From NCBI RefSeq assembly GCF_008370045.1, contig NZ_VOBN01000004.1:62001-126000 (forward strand): a stretch of DNA of 64,000 nucleotides, written 5' to 3'. The DNA comes from Pseudomonas sp. ANT_J12 (lineage in GTDB: Bacteria; Pseudomonadota; Gammaproteobacteria; Pseudomonadales; Pseudomonadaceae). Shown here piece by piece: positions 54,961 to 62,538 of the stretch. A program made the translations under genes and the position numbers. A model generated the notes under the pieces. That model made no database searches. It was not told where the DNA came from and worked only from the letters and a program-made list of their open reading frames with translations. Each line of letters opens with the position of its first letter. The first letter of the stretch is position 1.

Positions 54961-55247
54961 CGCGGGCAAGCCTCGCTCCTACAGGGATTGGTGATGTACG
55001 CAGATTTTGCGTACAACGCCCCACCCTGTAGGAGCAAAGCTTGCTCGCGAAGAACGATAACGCGGTCCCTCTGACTGCACGCTTATTGTGGCGAGGGAGC
55101 TTGCTCCCACTGGCCTGCGCACCACCGCATTCTGATCGTTCCCACGCTCTGCGTGGAAACGCCGTCAGGGACGCTCCGCGTTCCGCCTCCAGAGGTGACG
55201 CGGAGCGTCACGGGATGCATTCCCACGCAGAGCGTGGGAACGATCGA
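54961..55247 (+). repeat. 287-bp direct repeat, right copy
   Basis: Near-identical to 54371-54657 (offset 590, four mismatches). It ends 12 bases before the csgG stop, so the duplicated unit abuts the end of the secretion/curli operon. Confidence 0.9.
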
Positions 55248-55259
55248 ATAAGAGCCGGT

Positions 55260-56120
55260 TTATTCGCTCTCCGGATCCACCTTGTTCTGGCTCAAATACC
55301 GCCCCAGCGTCTCATCCTGCACGGGCGTGGAGTTGTCCCCCGCCACCTGCCACAAATGCCGCTCGATCCCTTGGGCCAGGAGGTGCCCCACCGCCGATTC
55401 AATCGCCGACAGCACACACAACTGCGCCGGCTCATTGGTGGTGTAGCCCACTTCCGCCTCAAGCAATTTCTTGAACTCGATAAATTTGAACACCCCGGCA
55501 CTGCGCCCGACGGAGTAGATGGTCTTGCTGGTCATGACGTTGGCCAGCACCTGCCCGCTGCGCACGTCTACAGCCCGCAGGTTGACCGAGACCTGGTCCA
55601 CCCGATATTCCCGGGAGAGGTCGATCCCCAGGTACCGCGCCCCTTCCCCGCCGCTACGCACGTTTGTGTCGTAGGCAATGATCCCGCCCTCCAGCATCAG
55701 GTTCGCCGCTTGCAACGGCGGCAATTCGCCCTGGATATTCACCGGCGTATTCGGCTTTTTCTGCGAGGCGCGAATGATTTTGCGTTCGGTCAGCAGGTTC
55801 TGCAGCCCTTCACGTTCCAGCACCACGAACCAGCCGCTGGCCTGCAGCGCGTCCATCAACATGCTTGCCGCGCCCTGGGTCACGCTGGTGGAAAACGAGC
55901 TGGCCGGGGTCGGTTTGTATTGCCCGGTCTGGTCGCGGAAGCCGTACACCACCGCCATCAACCGGCCTTTGGGCCGTGGCATTTTCAGCAAGTCGTAGTA
56001 GGTCGACGCCCGTGGTGTGAGGGTCGGTGATTCGGTGTCCTGCTCGGCCGGCATGGTGTCGCGCAAGCTGCAACCCTGTAATGCCGCCAACATCAGCCCT
56101 AGCACAATTATATTTTTCAT
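55260..56120 (-). CDS. csgG: Curli secretion channel lipoprotein CsgG
   Basis: 286 residues from ATG 56120; an alternative ATG 56153 overlaps csgF by 4 bases but adds a basic leader. The lipobox is LQGCS (Cys about 17). The CsgG family features are AVYGFRDQTGQYKP near 60, ALQASGWFVVLEREGLQNLLTERKIIRA near 90-120, MLEGGIIAYDTNVRSGG near 142 and SREYRVDQVSVNLRAVDVRSGQVLANV near 170. It forms the nonameric outer-membrane pore for curlin subunits. It is the last gene of the minus-strand secretion operon. Confidence 0.92.
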   Translation of the reverse strand: MKNIIVLGLMLAALQGCSLRDTMPAEQDTESPTLTPRASTYYDLLKMPRPKGRLMAVVYGFRDQTGQYKPTPASSFSTSVTQGAASMLMDALQASGWFVVLEREGLQNLLTERKIIRASQKKPNTPVNIQGELPPLQAANLMLEGGIIAYDTNVRSGGEGARYLGIDLSREYRVDQVSVNLRAVDVRSGQVLANVMTSKTIYSVGRSAGVFKFIEFKKLLEAEVGYTTNEPAQLCVLSAIESAVGHLLAQGIERHLWQVAGDNSTPVQDETLGRYLSQNKVDPESE

Positions 56121-56149
56121 GTCCTTCTCTCCCCGGCAGCCGAATCCCT

Positions 56150-56569
56150 TCAAGGGTTGAGGCCGTTCACCTGGATTTCCGAAACTTCACCGGTCGCTCG
56201 GTCGGTCACTTCAATGCTCAGTGCGCCGGAGTCGTCGATGACGTTGACGATAAAACTGTCGGTGGACAGGCTCCCGGTGTTGCCCGTGGAGATGTTGTCC
56301 AGCAACTGCCCCAGCAACCGCGACTGCAATTGGCTGGTGAAGCGTTCAAGGGCCGAGGTGCCTGCCACCGCCGTGCGGTTTTTCAGGTCCGGGTCGTCGT
56401 AGTCGTTTTGCGCCTGGGCATTGTTGAGCAGCCAGGTGCCGTTCAACGGGTTGCCGCCGAACGAGGGATTGATTGGCGTGTAGACCAGCTCGGTGGCGTG
56501 GACCAGGCCGCAACTGCCCAACCCGAGGAGCCAAATGCCGGTGCGCTGTGAGAACGTTTTCTTGTTCAT
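56150..56569 (-). CDS. csgF: Curli accessory protein CsgF
   Basis: 139 residues with a signal peptide (about 1-25, VHATE). The mature start ELVYTPINPSFGGNPLNGTWLLNNAQAQNDY is the CsgF hallmark that plugs the CsgG pore; the rest is a C-terminal domain (SALERFTSQLQSRLLGQL…). It anchors the nucleator at the CsgG exit. It overlaps csgE by 4 bases (ATGA). Confidence 0.93.
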   Translation of the reverse strand: MNKKTFSQRTGIWLLGLGSCGLVHATELVYTPINPSFGGNPLNGTWLLNNAQAQNDYDDPDLKNRTAVAGTSALERFTSQLQSRLLGQLLDNISTGNTGSLSTDSFIVNVIDDSGALSIEVTDRATGEVSEIQVNGLNP

Positions 56570-56955
56570 AATTCGTCCTTCTCCAGGTCGGTGGTGTCCT
56601 GCAATAACGTTTCCAGCTTGCGCTGGACGATTTGCCGGCGAACCCAGTCGGCGGCGTCGTACGCCTCGTCCTTGAGCTCCACGGTGTTCGGCGGCAGGAA
56701 GCGCCGGTAAACCAGGCGTTGCTGATATTCCACGGTCACCAGGCTGCCCCAGCGGGCCGAGGGTCGTTCGCGCACCACCAGGTTGAAATCCATCGGGCTG
56801 GTGGCGCGCAGGCGTTCACTGAACGAGTAATAAAAGTCGTGGCCGATGTGCGAGATCGTGTCGTCGACGATGAAGCCCATCATTTCGTCCTCTTCGCCGG
56901 CCGAGGCCAAAGGGGTCATCAAGATCAGCAGTAGCGCCAGGCAATATCGGTTCAT
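56566..56955 (-). CDS. csgE: Curli periplasmic chaperone CsgE
   Basis: 129 residues from ATG 56955, which overlaps the stop of the upstream pseudopilin-like gene by 4 bases. A signal peptide (about 1-19, ASA) precedes the CsgE domain: IVDDTISHIGHDFYYSFSE, MDFNLVVRERPSARWGSLVTVEYQQRLVYRRFLPP and a C-terminal helical end. It caps the periplasmic face of CsgG and directs curlin. Coupling to a pseudopilin gene is unusual for csgE. Confidence 0.92.
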   Translation of the reverse strand: MNRYCLALLLILMTPLASAGEEDEMMGFIVDDTISHIGHDFYYSFSERLRATSPMDFNLVVRERPSARWGSLVTVEYQQRLVYRRFLPPNTVELKDEAYDAADWVRRQIVQRKLETLLQDTTDLEKDEL

Positions 56956-57488
56956 GGCGCCAACGCCTGGGGGGTCGACGACTGGGGTTCGGGCCCGGAC
57001 GCGCCATCGAGAAACGCCTTCTCGGCCACGAACTGCCAATCCTTGTAGCTGGCCATGCCGACGAAGTCCGACCATTGGCTGGGGAAATCGGTCTGTTTCA
57101 GCGGTGTGTCGGTCGAAGGGCTGTAGAGACCGGTGATGCGCCCGTCGAAGCCGCGCATCAGCGTCCATTCACCGCCGCCGATCGGGTCCGGGTAGAGCTG
57201 GCGCAGATGATGTTTGGGCGAAGGGAAACGCTCGTCCTGCAGCAGGTCGGCCAGGTCTTTGGGGTACTGCGCCAGCCCCGGCGAACTGCGGTAATAGCTG
57301 CGCAGCGCCTGGGCGTATTGCGTGCCGACCCACAGCAACTGGCGTTCGCGATCCCGCCGCGAGGCGGTGGACCACAACTCCCCGGCGCTGGCCAGGCCCA
57401 TGCCCATCAGCACGATCAGGAACAGCACGCCCAGGTAAGTGAACCCACCCTCTCTGGCGGGCCTACCACTCGGAATAAAGGCTGCCAT
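56952..57488 (-). CDS. Pseudopilin-like protein
   Basis: 178 residues from ATG 57488. The prepilin-type start REGGFTYLGVLFLIVLMGMGLAS gives a short basic leader, Gly before Phe(+1) and a hydrophobic helix. The body has RDRERQLLWVGTQYAQALRSYY and a LYPDPIGGGEWTLM stretch typical of minor pseudopilins (GspG/MshO-like). A helix near the end (KDWQFVAEKAFLDG) completes it. It overlaps csgE by 4 bases and the previous pseudopilin by 26. Confidence 0.85.
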   Translation of the reverse strand: MAAFIPSGRPAREGGFTYLGVLFLIVLMGMGLASAGELWSTASRRDRERQLLWVGTQYAQALRSYYRSSPGLAQYPKDLADLLQDERFPSPKHHLRQLYPDPIGGGEWTLMRGFDGRITGLYSPSTDTPLKQTDFPSQWSDFVGMASYKDWQFVAEKAFLDGASGPEPQSSTPQALAP

Positions 57489-57837
57489 CACGCGCCCTCC
57501 CGGTAGCACCGCTCTTGATATCAGCCACCGCGCCCGGCACGCCGTCCGGTGGTGCGACCAGCACCCACAGGTCTTTGCGCTCGGCAATCGGGTCCACCGG
57601 CGGGTTGCGCAAATAACGCTGCTCCACCAACTGCTCGATGGAATCGGGATAGCGCCCGGTGTCGCCGTAGTAGTGATCCAGCGCTTCGCGCATCGCCGAC
57701 AGGCTCTGGCGCAACGTGGTCTCCTTCGAGACTTCCAGGCTGGTGAAATAGCGGGGCAAGGCAATGGTCATCAGGGTCGCGATGATTGCCATGACCACCA
57801 TCAATTCCAGCAGGGTAAAACCTTTTTCCCGGCGCAT
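57463..57837 (-). CDS. GspG-like pseudopilin
   Basis: 124 residues from ATG 57837. The leader MRREKG is followed by the FTLLELMVVMAIIATLMTIALP helix with Glu at position 5, then the GspG-type globular part with helix (QSLSAMREALDHYYGDTGRYPDSIEQLVEQ) and ERKDLWVLVAPP. The YGDTGRYP and PVDPIAERKDLWVL features are those of the major pseudopilin region. It starts 4 bases after the previous gene. Confidence 0.88.
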   Translation of the reverse strand: MRREKGFTLLELMVVMAIIATLMTIALPRYFTSLEVSKETTLRQSLSAMREALDHYYGDTGRYPDSIEQLVEQRYLRNPPVDPIAERKDLWVLVAPPDGVPGAVADIKSGATGRARDGSLYSEW

Positions 57838-57841
57838 AGGT

Positions 57842-58315
57842 TCACCACTCGCGGTAGGCAATGCCGTTAAGGCCTTTGCCCCGGGCCTTGGAGTAGACGT
57901 CAAACACGTCTTCGCCTTCCCGGGGGTTTTGAGCCGTGCTGTCGTAGGAGCGCAGGCCCCAACCACCTTCGTCGTTACGCTTGACCGGCAGCAACGGGTC
58001 ATGGGGCACCCGGCGCAGGAAGTAGAACTTGGCACCCTTGGCACTGCGCACATCGCGCACGCCGTCCACCAGCACTTGCAGGTTCGGCGGGTAGCCGCTG
58101 CTGTTCAGCGACTTCTCGATATAGCCGGCGTCGAAGGCGCGCTTGTAGGCGTCGATGGCGTCGCGAATCTGGTACAGCGCCGCGCGCATGTCCTGCTCCT
58201 TGCCCCGGCGCACCACGGTTTCGGTCAGGGGCGCGGCCATGCCGGCCAACAGGCCGATCAGGGCCAGCGTCACCACGACTTCAATCAAGGTAAAACCGCG
58301 TTGGGAGGCGTTCAT
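57842..58315 (-). CDS. GspG-like major pseudopilin
   Basis: 157 residues from ATG 58315. MNASQRG is the prepilin leader, followed by FTLIEVVVTLALIGLLAGMAAP with Glu5. The body has RRGKEQDMRAALYQIRDAIDAYKRAFDAGYI and LRRVPHDPLLPVKR, WGLRSYDS and DVFDVYS, the strands of GspG-like proteins. It is probably the first and most abundant pilin of the three in this operon. It starts 2 bases after the secretin stop. Confidence 0.88.
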   Translation of the reverse strand: MNASQRGFTLIEVVVTLALIGLLAGMAAPLTETVVRRGKEQDMRAALYQIRDAIDAYKRAFDAGYIEKSLNSSGYPPNLQVLVDGVRDVRSAKGAKFYFLRRVPHDPLLPVKRNDEGGWGLRSYDSTAQNPREGEDVFDVYSKARGKGLNGIAYREW

Positions 58316-58317
58316 GA

Positions 58318-60150
58318 TCAAGGCTTCTCGACGACAACGTGGGCGGATGAGGCCACAGGGGTGGTCATGACGTCAGTGTGAATCGCCGTGTCCATGCCAC
58401 GATCGGGTGCCTGGATGTGCATGCTGGTTTCGGTGCCGGTAGGGAATTCCATGTCCGACGGGCTCTGGTACGGCAGGTTGCGCACGATGCGCGGGGTGAT
58501 CGACAGCACCAGTTCCGACTTGCCGACCGTGTCCTTGTTGCTGCCGAACAGACGGCCCAGTCCGGGGATGTCGCCCAGGCCCGGAATCTTGTTGCCGGTG
58601 GCGCCATGGTCGTTGCGCACCAGCCCGGCCAGGATCTGGGTTTCGCCATCGTGCAGGCGCAACGTGGTCTGGGCGTTGCGGGTGTCGACCTGCACCGGAA
58701 TCGTGCCCTGGCGGGTCGGTTCCAGCGGCGTGGCGTTACTCACTTCCAGGGCAATCTTGATCGCCACTTCGTTGTTCAAATGCACGATCGGCTGCACTTC
58801 CAGCTTCAGACCGACATCCAGGTATGTGACGCTTTCAGTGATCACCGGCCCCTGGGTGGACGGCACCGACGTGGCGCTGATGATCGGCACACGCTGCCCG
58901 ATATGGATCCGCGCCTGTTCGCGGTTGCTGACGCGAATCACCGGGCTGGCCAGGGTGTTGATGTCGTTGTCCTGGGCGTTGATCTTGGCTTGCGGCGACG
59001 GCGAGATTGAGATCCGGCTGGAGTTGATGCCCCGCAGTTGATCAAGAATTGTCACCCCCGAACCGTCGCTGTTGACCACGCCGAAGGTGTTCGGCCATTG
59101 CAGGCCCAGGTCAAGAATCCGCTGGGTGGCGACTTCCATCACTTCCACTTCGAGGATCACTTCCGGGTCGGACTGATCCTGGGATTGCAGGAGTTTCTCG
59201 GCCATGCGCACCGCGTCTTCGGTGTCGCGCATGGTCAAGGTGTTGAGGCGCTCATCGACGAACACGTCGCGGGTCTTGAGCATGGTTTTGATCATGTTCA
59301 GCGCGGTGTTGGCATCGACGCTGGTCAGGTAGAAGGTGCGCATCACCAGCTCCTGGTAATCCTTGACCTTCTGCGGCGAGTCCGGGTAGATCAGCAAGGT
59401 GTTTTCGTTCACCACCTTCTGGTGCAGCTGGTTCTGTTGCAGCAGCAGTTCCACGGCATCTTCGATGCGCACGTCACGCACGAAGATCGTGGCTTTCATG
59501 TCCGGGCGCAGGTCCTTGTCGAAGATGAAGTTCAGCCCGGCGACCTGGGACAGCACTTCGAAAATGGTCTTCAGGTTGGCGTCGCGAAACTCCAGGGTCA
59601 CCGGCCGATCCAGCCGCGTGCGCAGTTGTGGATAGGGAATCACGTTGCGGCTCTGGACCAGGCGGATATTGCCTTGCAGCTCCAGGGCGCCTTCATTTTT
59701 CGGGTCGAGTTCGAGGATCTGTTTGACCTGGCGGTCGGCGCCGTAGATATCGCCCCGTCGCAGGTCGCCCCGGGCCAGTTCGAGTTTGTCGTCCTGGCTG
59801 CGCAGGTAGTCGAGTTGCTTCAGGGAATCCTGGGCCCGGCGGTTGCTCGGTTCGATGGTCAGCACCCGACCGTAGGCCAGGCGTGCCGCTGGAAAGTCCC
59901 GGCGCGCGCGGTCGGTATCGCCCGCGGTCAGCAGCGCGGTAATCGCCTTGGCCCGACCAGTGTTCAGCAGCAGGTGCAATTCGGTATCCCGAGGGTCTTC
60001 CCGCAAGCCTTCCTGGATGCGTGCCAATCCGGCTTCGTACTGACCTTGTTCGATCAGGTCGGACGCTTCTTTGTTAGCCACCTGCGCGGAACTGCACGCG
60101 GCCAGCGCTGTGGTCAGACACAGGCTCATCAGCAAACGGGATCTGTTCAT
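58318..60150 (-). CDS. Secretin with N-terminal TPR-like region (GspD/MshL-type)
   Basis: 610 residues with a lipobox (LAACSS, Cys about 19). A TPR-like helical region (about 25-160) precedes an N0/STN domain (VTLEFRDANLKTIFEVLSQVAGLNFIFDKDLR, about 180-250), N1-type domains and the secretin barrel from about 350, with the VPIISAT and NLRLHDGETQILAGL/GLGDIPGLGRLFGS motifs and a Ser-rich end. It forms the outer-membrane channel of a type II/type IV-like machine. It overlaps the PilP-like gene by 4 bases. Confidence 0.92.
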   Translation of the reverse strand: MNRSRLLMSLCLTTALAACSSAQVANKEASDLIEQGQYEAGLARIQEGLREDPRDTELHLLLNTGRAKAITALLTAGDTDRARRDFPAARLAYGRVLTIEPSNRRAQDSLKQLDYLRSQDDKLELARGDLRRGDIYGADRQVKQILELDPKNEGALELQGNIRLVQSRNVIPYPQLRTRLDRPVTLEFRDANLKTIFEVLSQVAGLNFIFDKDLRPDMKATIFVRDVRIEDAVELLLQQNQLHQKVVNENTLLIYPDSPQKVKDYQELVMRTFYLTSVDANTALNMIKTMLKTRDVFVDERLNTLTMRDTEDAVRMAEKLLQSQDQSDPEVILEVEVMEVATQRILDLGLQWPNTFGVVNSDGSGVTILDQLRGINSSRISISPSPQAKINAQDNDINTLASPVIRVSNREQARIHIGQRVPIISATSVPSTQGPVITESVTYLDVGLKLEVQPIVHLNNEVAIKIALEVSNATPLEPTRQGTIPVQVDTRNAQTTLRLHDGETQILAGLVRNDHGATGNKIPGLGDIPGLGRLFGSNKDTVGKSELVLSITPRIVRNLPYQSPSDMEFPTGTETSMHIQAPDRGMDTAIHTDVMTTPVASSAHVVVEKP

Positions 60151-60653
60151 TGCGTGCTCCCCACAGACAAAGTCTGGGCCAAATGCAGAGGCAGGTAGAC
60201 CAGGCTCAATTCCACATCGGAAATGCCCTCGATCCGCCAGGTGTCGTCGATCACATCCCCTTTGCGTACGACGTATATTTTTTCGCCGTTCTGCAAAAAC
60301 ACTTGCAGATCGGCACGGTCATGGAGCTTGCCAACGAACTGGAACGGCATCGGCGGTGCGCTGGGGATTTGCACCACCGGGGTCAGGTTGACGGGTTGTT
60401 CGGTGACGCTGGCCAGTTGCGGTGCAGCCTTCCAGCTGCGGGCGGCGAACAGGTCGCCGGATGGGCTCAAGTCCTTGATCGGCGCGGCTTTGCCGCTGTC
60501 CACGGCGGCCGCTGTTTTGCTTTTGGCGGGTGTGGCCACGGTGGCGACGCTGAGCTCGCCGTCCTCCGGTGCTTTCAAGTAATCAGGCAACCAGGCCAGC
60601 GCCGCCGCCACGCCGAAGAACGCCACCCACCCTGCTACGCGCTTGGTATTCAT
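60147..60653 (-). CDS. PilP/GspC-like periplasmic protein
   Basis: 168 residues; ATG 60653 is used, the GTG 60656 being the overlap alternative. One N-terminal membrane helix (about 7-22) is followed by an acidic, Ala/Pro/Lys-rich linker (about 25-95) and a small beta domain near the end (PFQFVGKLHDRADLQVFLQNGEKIYVVRKGDVIDDTWRIEGISD). This matches the HR-domain of PilP/GspC proteins that link the inner platform to the secretin. Confidence 0.82.
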   Translation of the reverse strand: MNTKRVAGWVAFFGVAAALAWLPDYLKAPEDGELSVATVATPAKSKTAAAVDSGKAAPIKDLSPSGDLFAARSWKAAPQLASVTEQPVNLTPVVQIPSAPPMPFQFVGKLHDRADLQVFLQNGEKIYVVRKGDVIDDTWRIEGISDVELSLVYLPLHLAQTLSVGSTQ

Positions 60654-61201
60654 CACGACCTCGACAGGTAAAGGGTCATGCGGATCCGTCCGGTGAGGTC
60701 GGTGTCGGCGATCTTCTTACGCTGGAACTCCACGTCCTCCACCACCACCGCCGGCAACTGCCCGAGCAAGGCATGCAGGAAACGCCGCAGTTGCGGATAG
60801 CTGCCCCGCACCGGCAGCAGAATCTGATAGCGGGCCAGATGGGTCTTGGGGTCGATGCCCAGCGAGTATTCACCCCGGGCCAACGTGATGTGTTCCAAAG
60901 CGGCCAGGGCGTAGATCTTGTCGATGGCCACCGTGGCCTGGGGCTGGGACGGCAGTTTGCTGCGGAAGTCATCGAGCTGGCGTTGCGGCACCACCGGTGG
61001 CGCAACGCTGCCGTCCTCGACCCTGGCCAGGTACTCGCCGGCTTCGCGGGTTTGCTGGCTGAGGCTTTGCAGTGACTGCCAGTCCGGCAGCAACCCGCCG
61101 AGGGCAAACACCAGCGCCAGCGCCACCAGCGCTATCCCGGCCAGGCCAGGAATGCCCAGGCCTTGCAGGTATTCATGAACGATCAGTCTAGGGATTTGCA
61201 T
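60653..61201 (-). CDS. PilO/GspM-like inner-membrane protein
   Basis: 182 residues from ATG 61201 (MQIPRLIVHEYLQGL). One membrane helix at about 17-36 and a long helix into the periplasm (about 40-80) are followed by a ferredoxin-like domain (IDPKTHLARYQILLPVRGSYPQLRRFLHALLGQLP). The layout matches PilO/GspM, the inner platform partner of PilN. It overlaps the PilN-like gene by 14 bases. Confidence 0.82.
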   Translation of the reverse strand: MQIPRLIVHEYLQGLGIPGLAGIALVALALVFALGGLLPDWQSLQSLSQQTREAGEYLARVEDGSVAPPVVPQRQLDDFRSKLPSQPQATVAIDKIYALAALEHITLARGEYSLGIDPKTHLARYQILLPVRGSYPQLRRFLHALLGQLPAVVVEDVEFQRKKIADTDLTGRIRMTLYLSRS

Positions 61202-61733
61202 CGCCAATCTCCCAGGTCGCCGACAGGTTGAATTGCACCGGGTGTTCCGGCACGTTGGCGACGATTTCGTGGCTGAGCAGGGACACGTCCGACAGCTCGT
61301 CGCTGGCTTCCAGACGTTGGTGAAATTCGAGCATCGCTTCCAGGTCCCGCGCCTCGGCGCTGATCCGCACCTGGCCCTTGCGTGCATCCGGGGTCAGGGT
61401 CAGCAAGGCAATGTCATCGCGGGGCATGGCTTCGAGCATGGCGAACAAGCGTTCCCAGGGCCGACGCAGTTGCTGGGAGACCTTGCGCATTTCGGCGAGG
61501 TTTTGCGCTTGCTCGCGGGTCTCGGCCGGGGTCAGGCCGACTTTGCCGCCCGTATCGCCGGTGAGTTCCCGTTGCGCGTGTTGCAAGTGACCTTGTTGTT
61601 GCGAGGACTGTTGGTCGAGGTGCTGCTGGGCAAAGAAGCAGGCCAGGGTCAGCGCCACGCCAGCGGTCAACAGGCTCCAGCCCAAGGGACCGGAGCGGCG
61701 GCGTGGCTGGAAGTCGAGGGTCAGGGCGCGCAT
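61188..61733 (-). CDS. PilN/GspL-C-like inner-membrane protein
   Basis: 181 residues, with a cytoplasmic basic N-terminus (FQPRRRSG), one helix at about 19-36 and a coiled-coil part (FFAQQHLDQQSSQQQGHLQ…). The C-terminal ferredoxin-like domain has WERLFAMLEAMPRDDIALLTLTPDARKGQVRISAEARDLEAMLEFHQRL. It matches PilN, which partners PilM and PilO. It starts 1 base after the PilM-like stop. Confidence 0.83.
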   Translation of the reverse strand: MRALTLDFQPRRRSGPLGWSLLTAGVALTLACFFAQQHLDQQSSQQQGHLQHAQRELTGDTGGKVGLTPAETREQAQNLAEMRKVSQQLRRPWERLFAMLEAMPRDDIALLTLTPDARKGQVRISAEARDLEAMLEFHQRLEASDELSDVSLLSHEIVANVPEHPVQFNLSATWEIGDANP

Positions 61734-61734
61734 G

Positions 61735-62538
61735 TCAGGCCACCGCCCGGGACATCACGTACAGGCAATCCCGTACCGATGTCCGGTCCTCTTCGAGGGT
61801 TCTGAGGTGCACACCCGGTACATCGGGCGGCGACTCGATGCGTGCCGGGGCGTGCAGATACACGTTCAATGGCCGTTCGCTGGCGGAGGCCTGCAACTGG
61901 TTTTCCCGGCCAATCAGCGCGGTGAGCGCGACATCACTGTCACTGCTGCCCACCGAACGCACCGAGGTCCAGCGCCCTTCCCTTGCCAGCAGCAACACGC
62001 TGCGCACCGGTTCGGCGACCACGAACAGGAAGTCCCCGGCATCGAAGCTTTTATCGAAGTGGTTGAACGCCGCCATCAGGTACGGTTGCACCGAACGCAG
62101 GCGCAAACCGCGACCGCTGACCAGTGTGCGCAGGCGTTCCAGCAAGTCCTGGGGCAAGGCCGCCGCGATGCGGTCGTAGCCCGCCGGTTCCGCCGACAGC
62201 ACCAGGTTCCAGGGTTGGCTCGGCGCGCCATAAAGGTCTTCGAAACACAGTTGGGCGAAGCCGAGCAATTCGTCGGGGCTGCTGATCTGGTCGCTCCAGG
62301 GCACCAGGCAAAAGCGGCTGAAGTGCCCGGAAATCACCACGCTCAATTCGGCACCGGCGCGAGCATGTTCGCCGAGCAAACGGTCGAGGGTTTCCAGGGC
62401 GACGGTCCAGGCGTGGAAGCCTTCGTCGATAAACCCGACGCTGCCCAGCCAGCGGGTGTCGCTGCCCTGACGCTGACCGAGGCCGACGCCACTGGCGCCG
62501 AGCACGGCCACATAACGATCACGAGACAAAAGTGACAC
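61735..62538 (-). CDS. PilM/GspL-like actin-fold protein
   Basis: 267 residues from GTG 62538 (GGAG 7 bases upstream), overlapping the ATPase gene by 20 bases. Beginning VSLLSRDRYVAVLGASGVGLG, it has elements such as ELSVVISGHFSRFCLVPWSD and DFLFVVAEPVRSVLLLAREGRWTSVRSV that fit the cytoplasmic PilM/GspL-N fold. No membrane helix is seen, so it needs the PilN-like protein for attachment, as in type IV pili. Confidence 0.78.
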   Translation of the reverse strand: MSLLSRDRYVAVLGASGVGLGQRQGSDTRWLGSVGFIDEGFHAWTVALETLDRLLGEHARAGAELSVVISGHFSRFCLVPWSDQISSPDELLGFAQLCFEDLYGAPSQPWNLVLSAEPAGYDRIAAALPQDLLERLRTLVSGRGLRLRSVQPYLMAAFNHFDKSFDAGDFLFVVAEPVRSVLLLAREGRWTSVRSVGSSDSDVALTALIGRENQLQASASERPLNVYLHAPARIESPPDVPGVHLRTLEEDRTSVRDCLYVMSRAVA

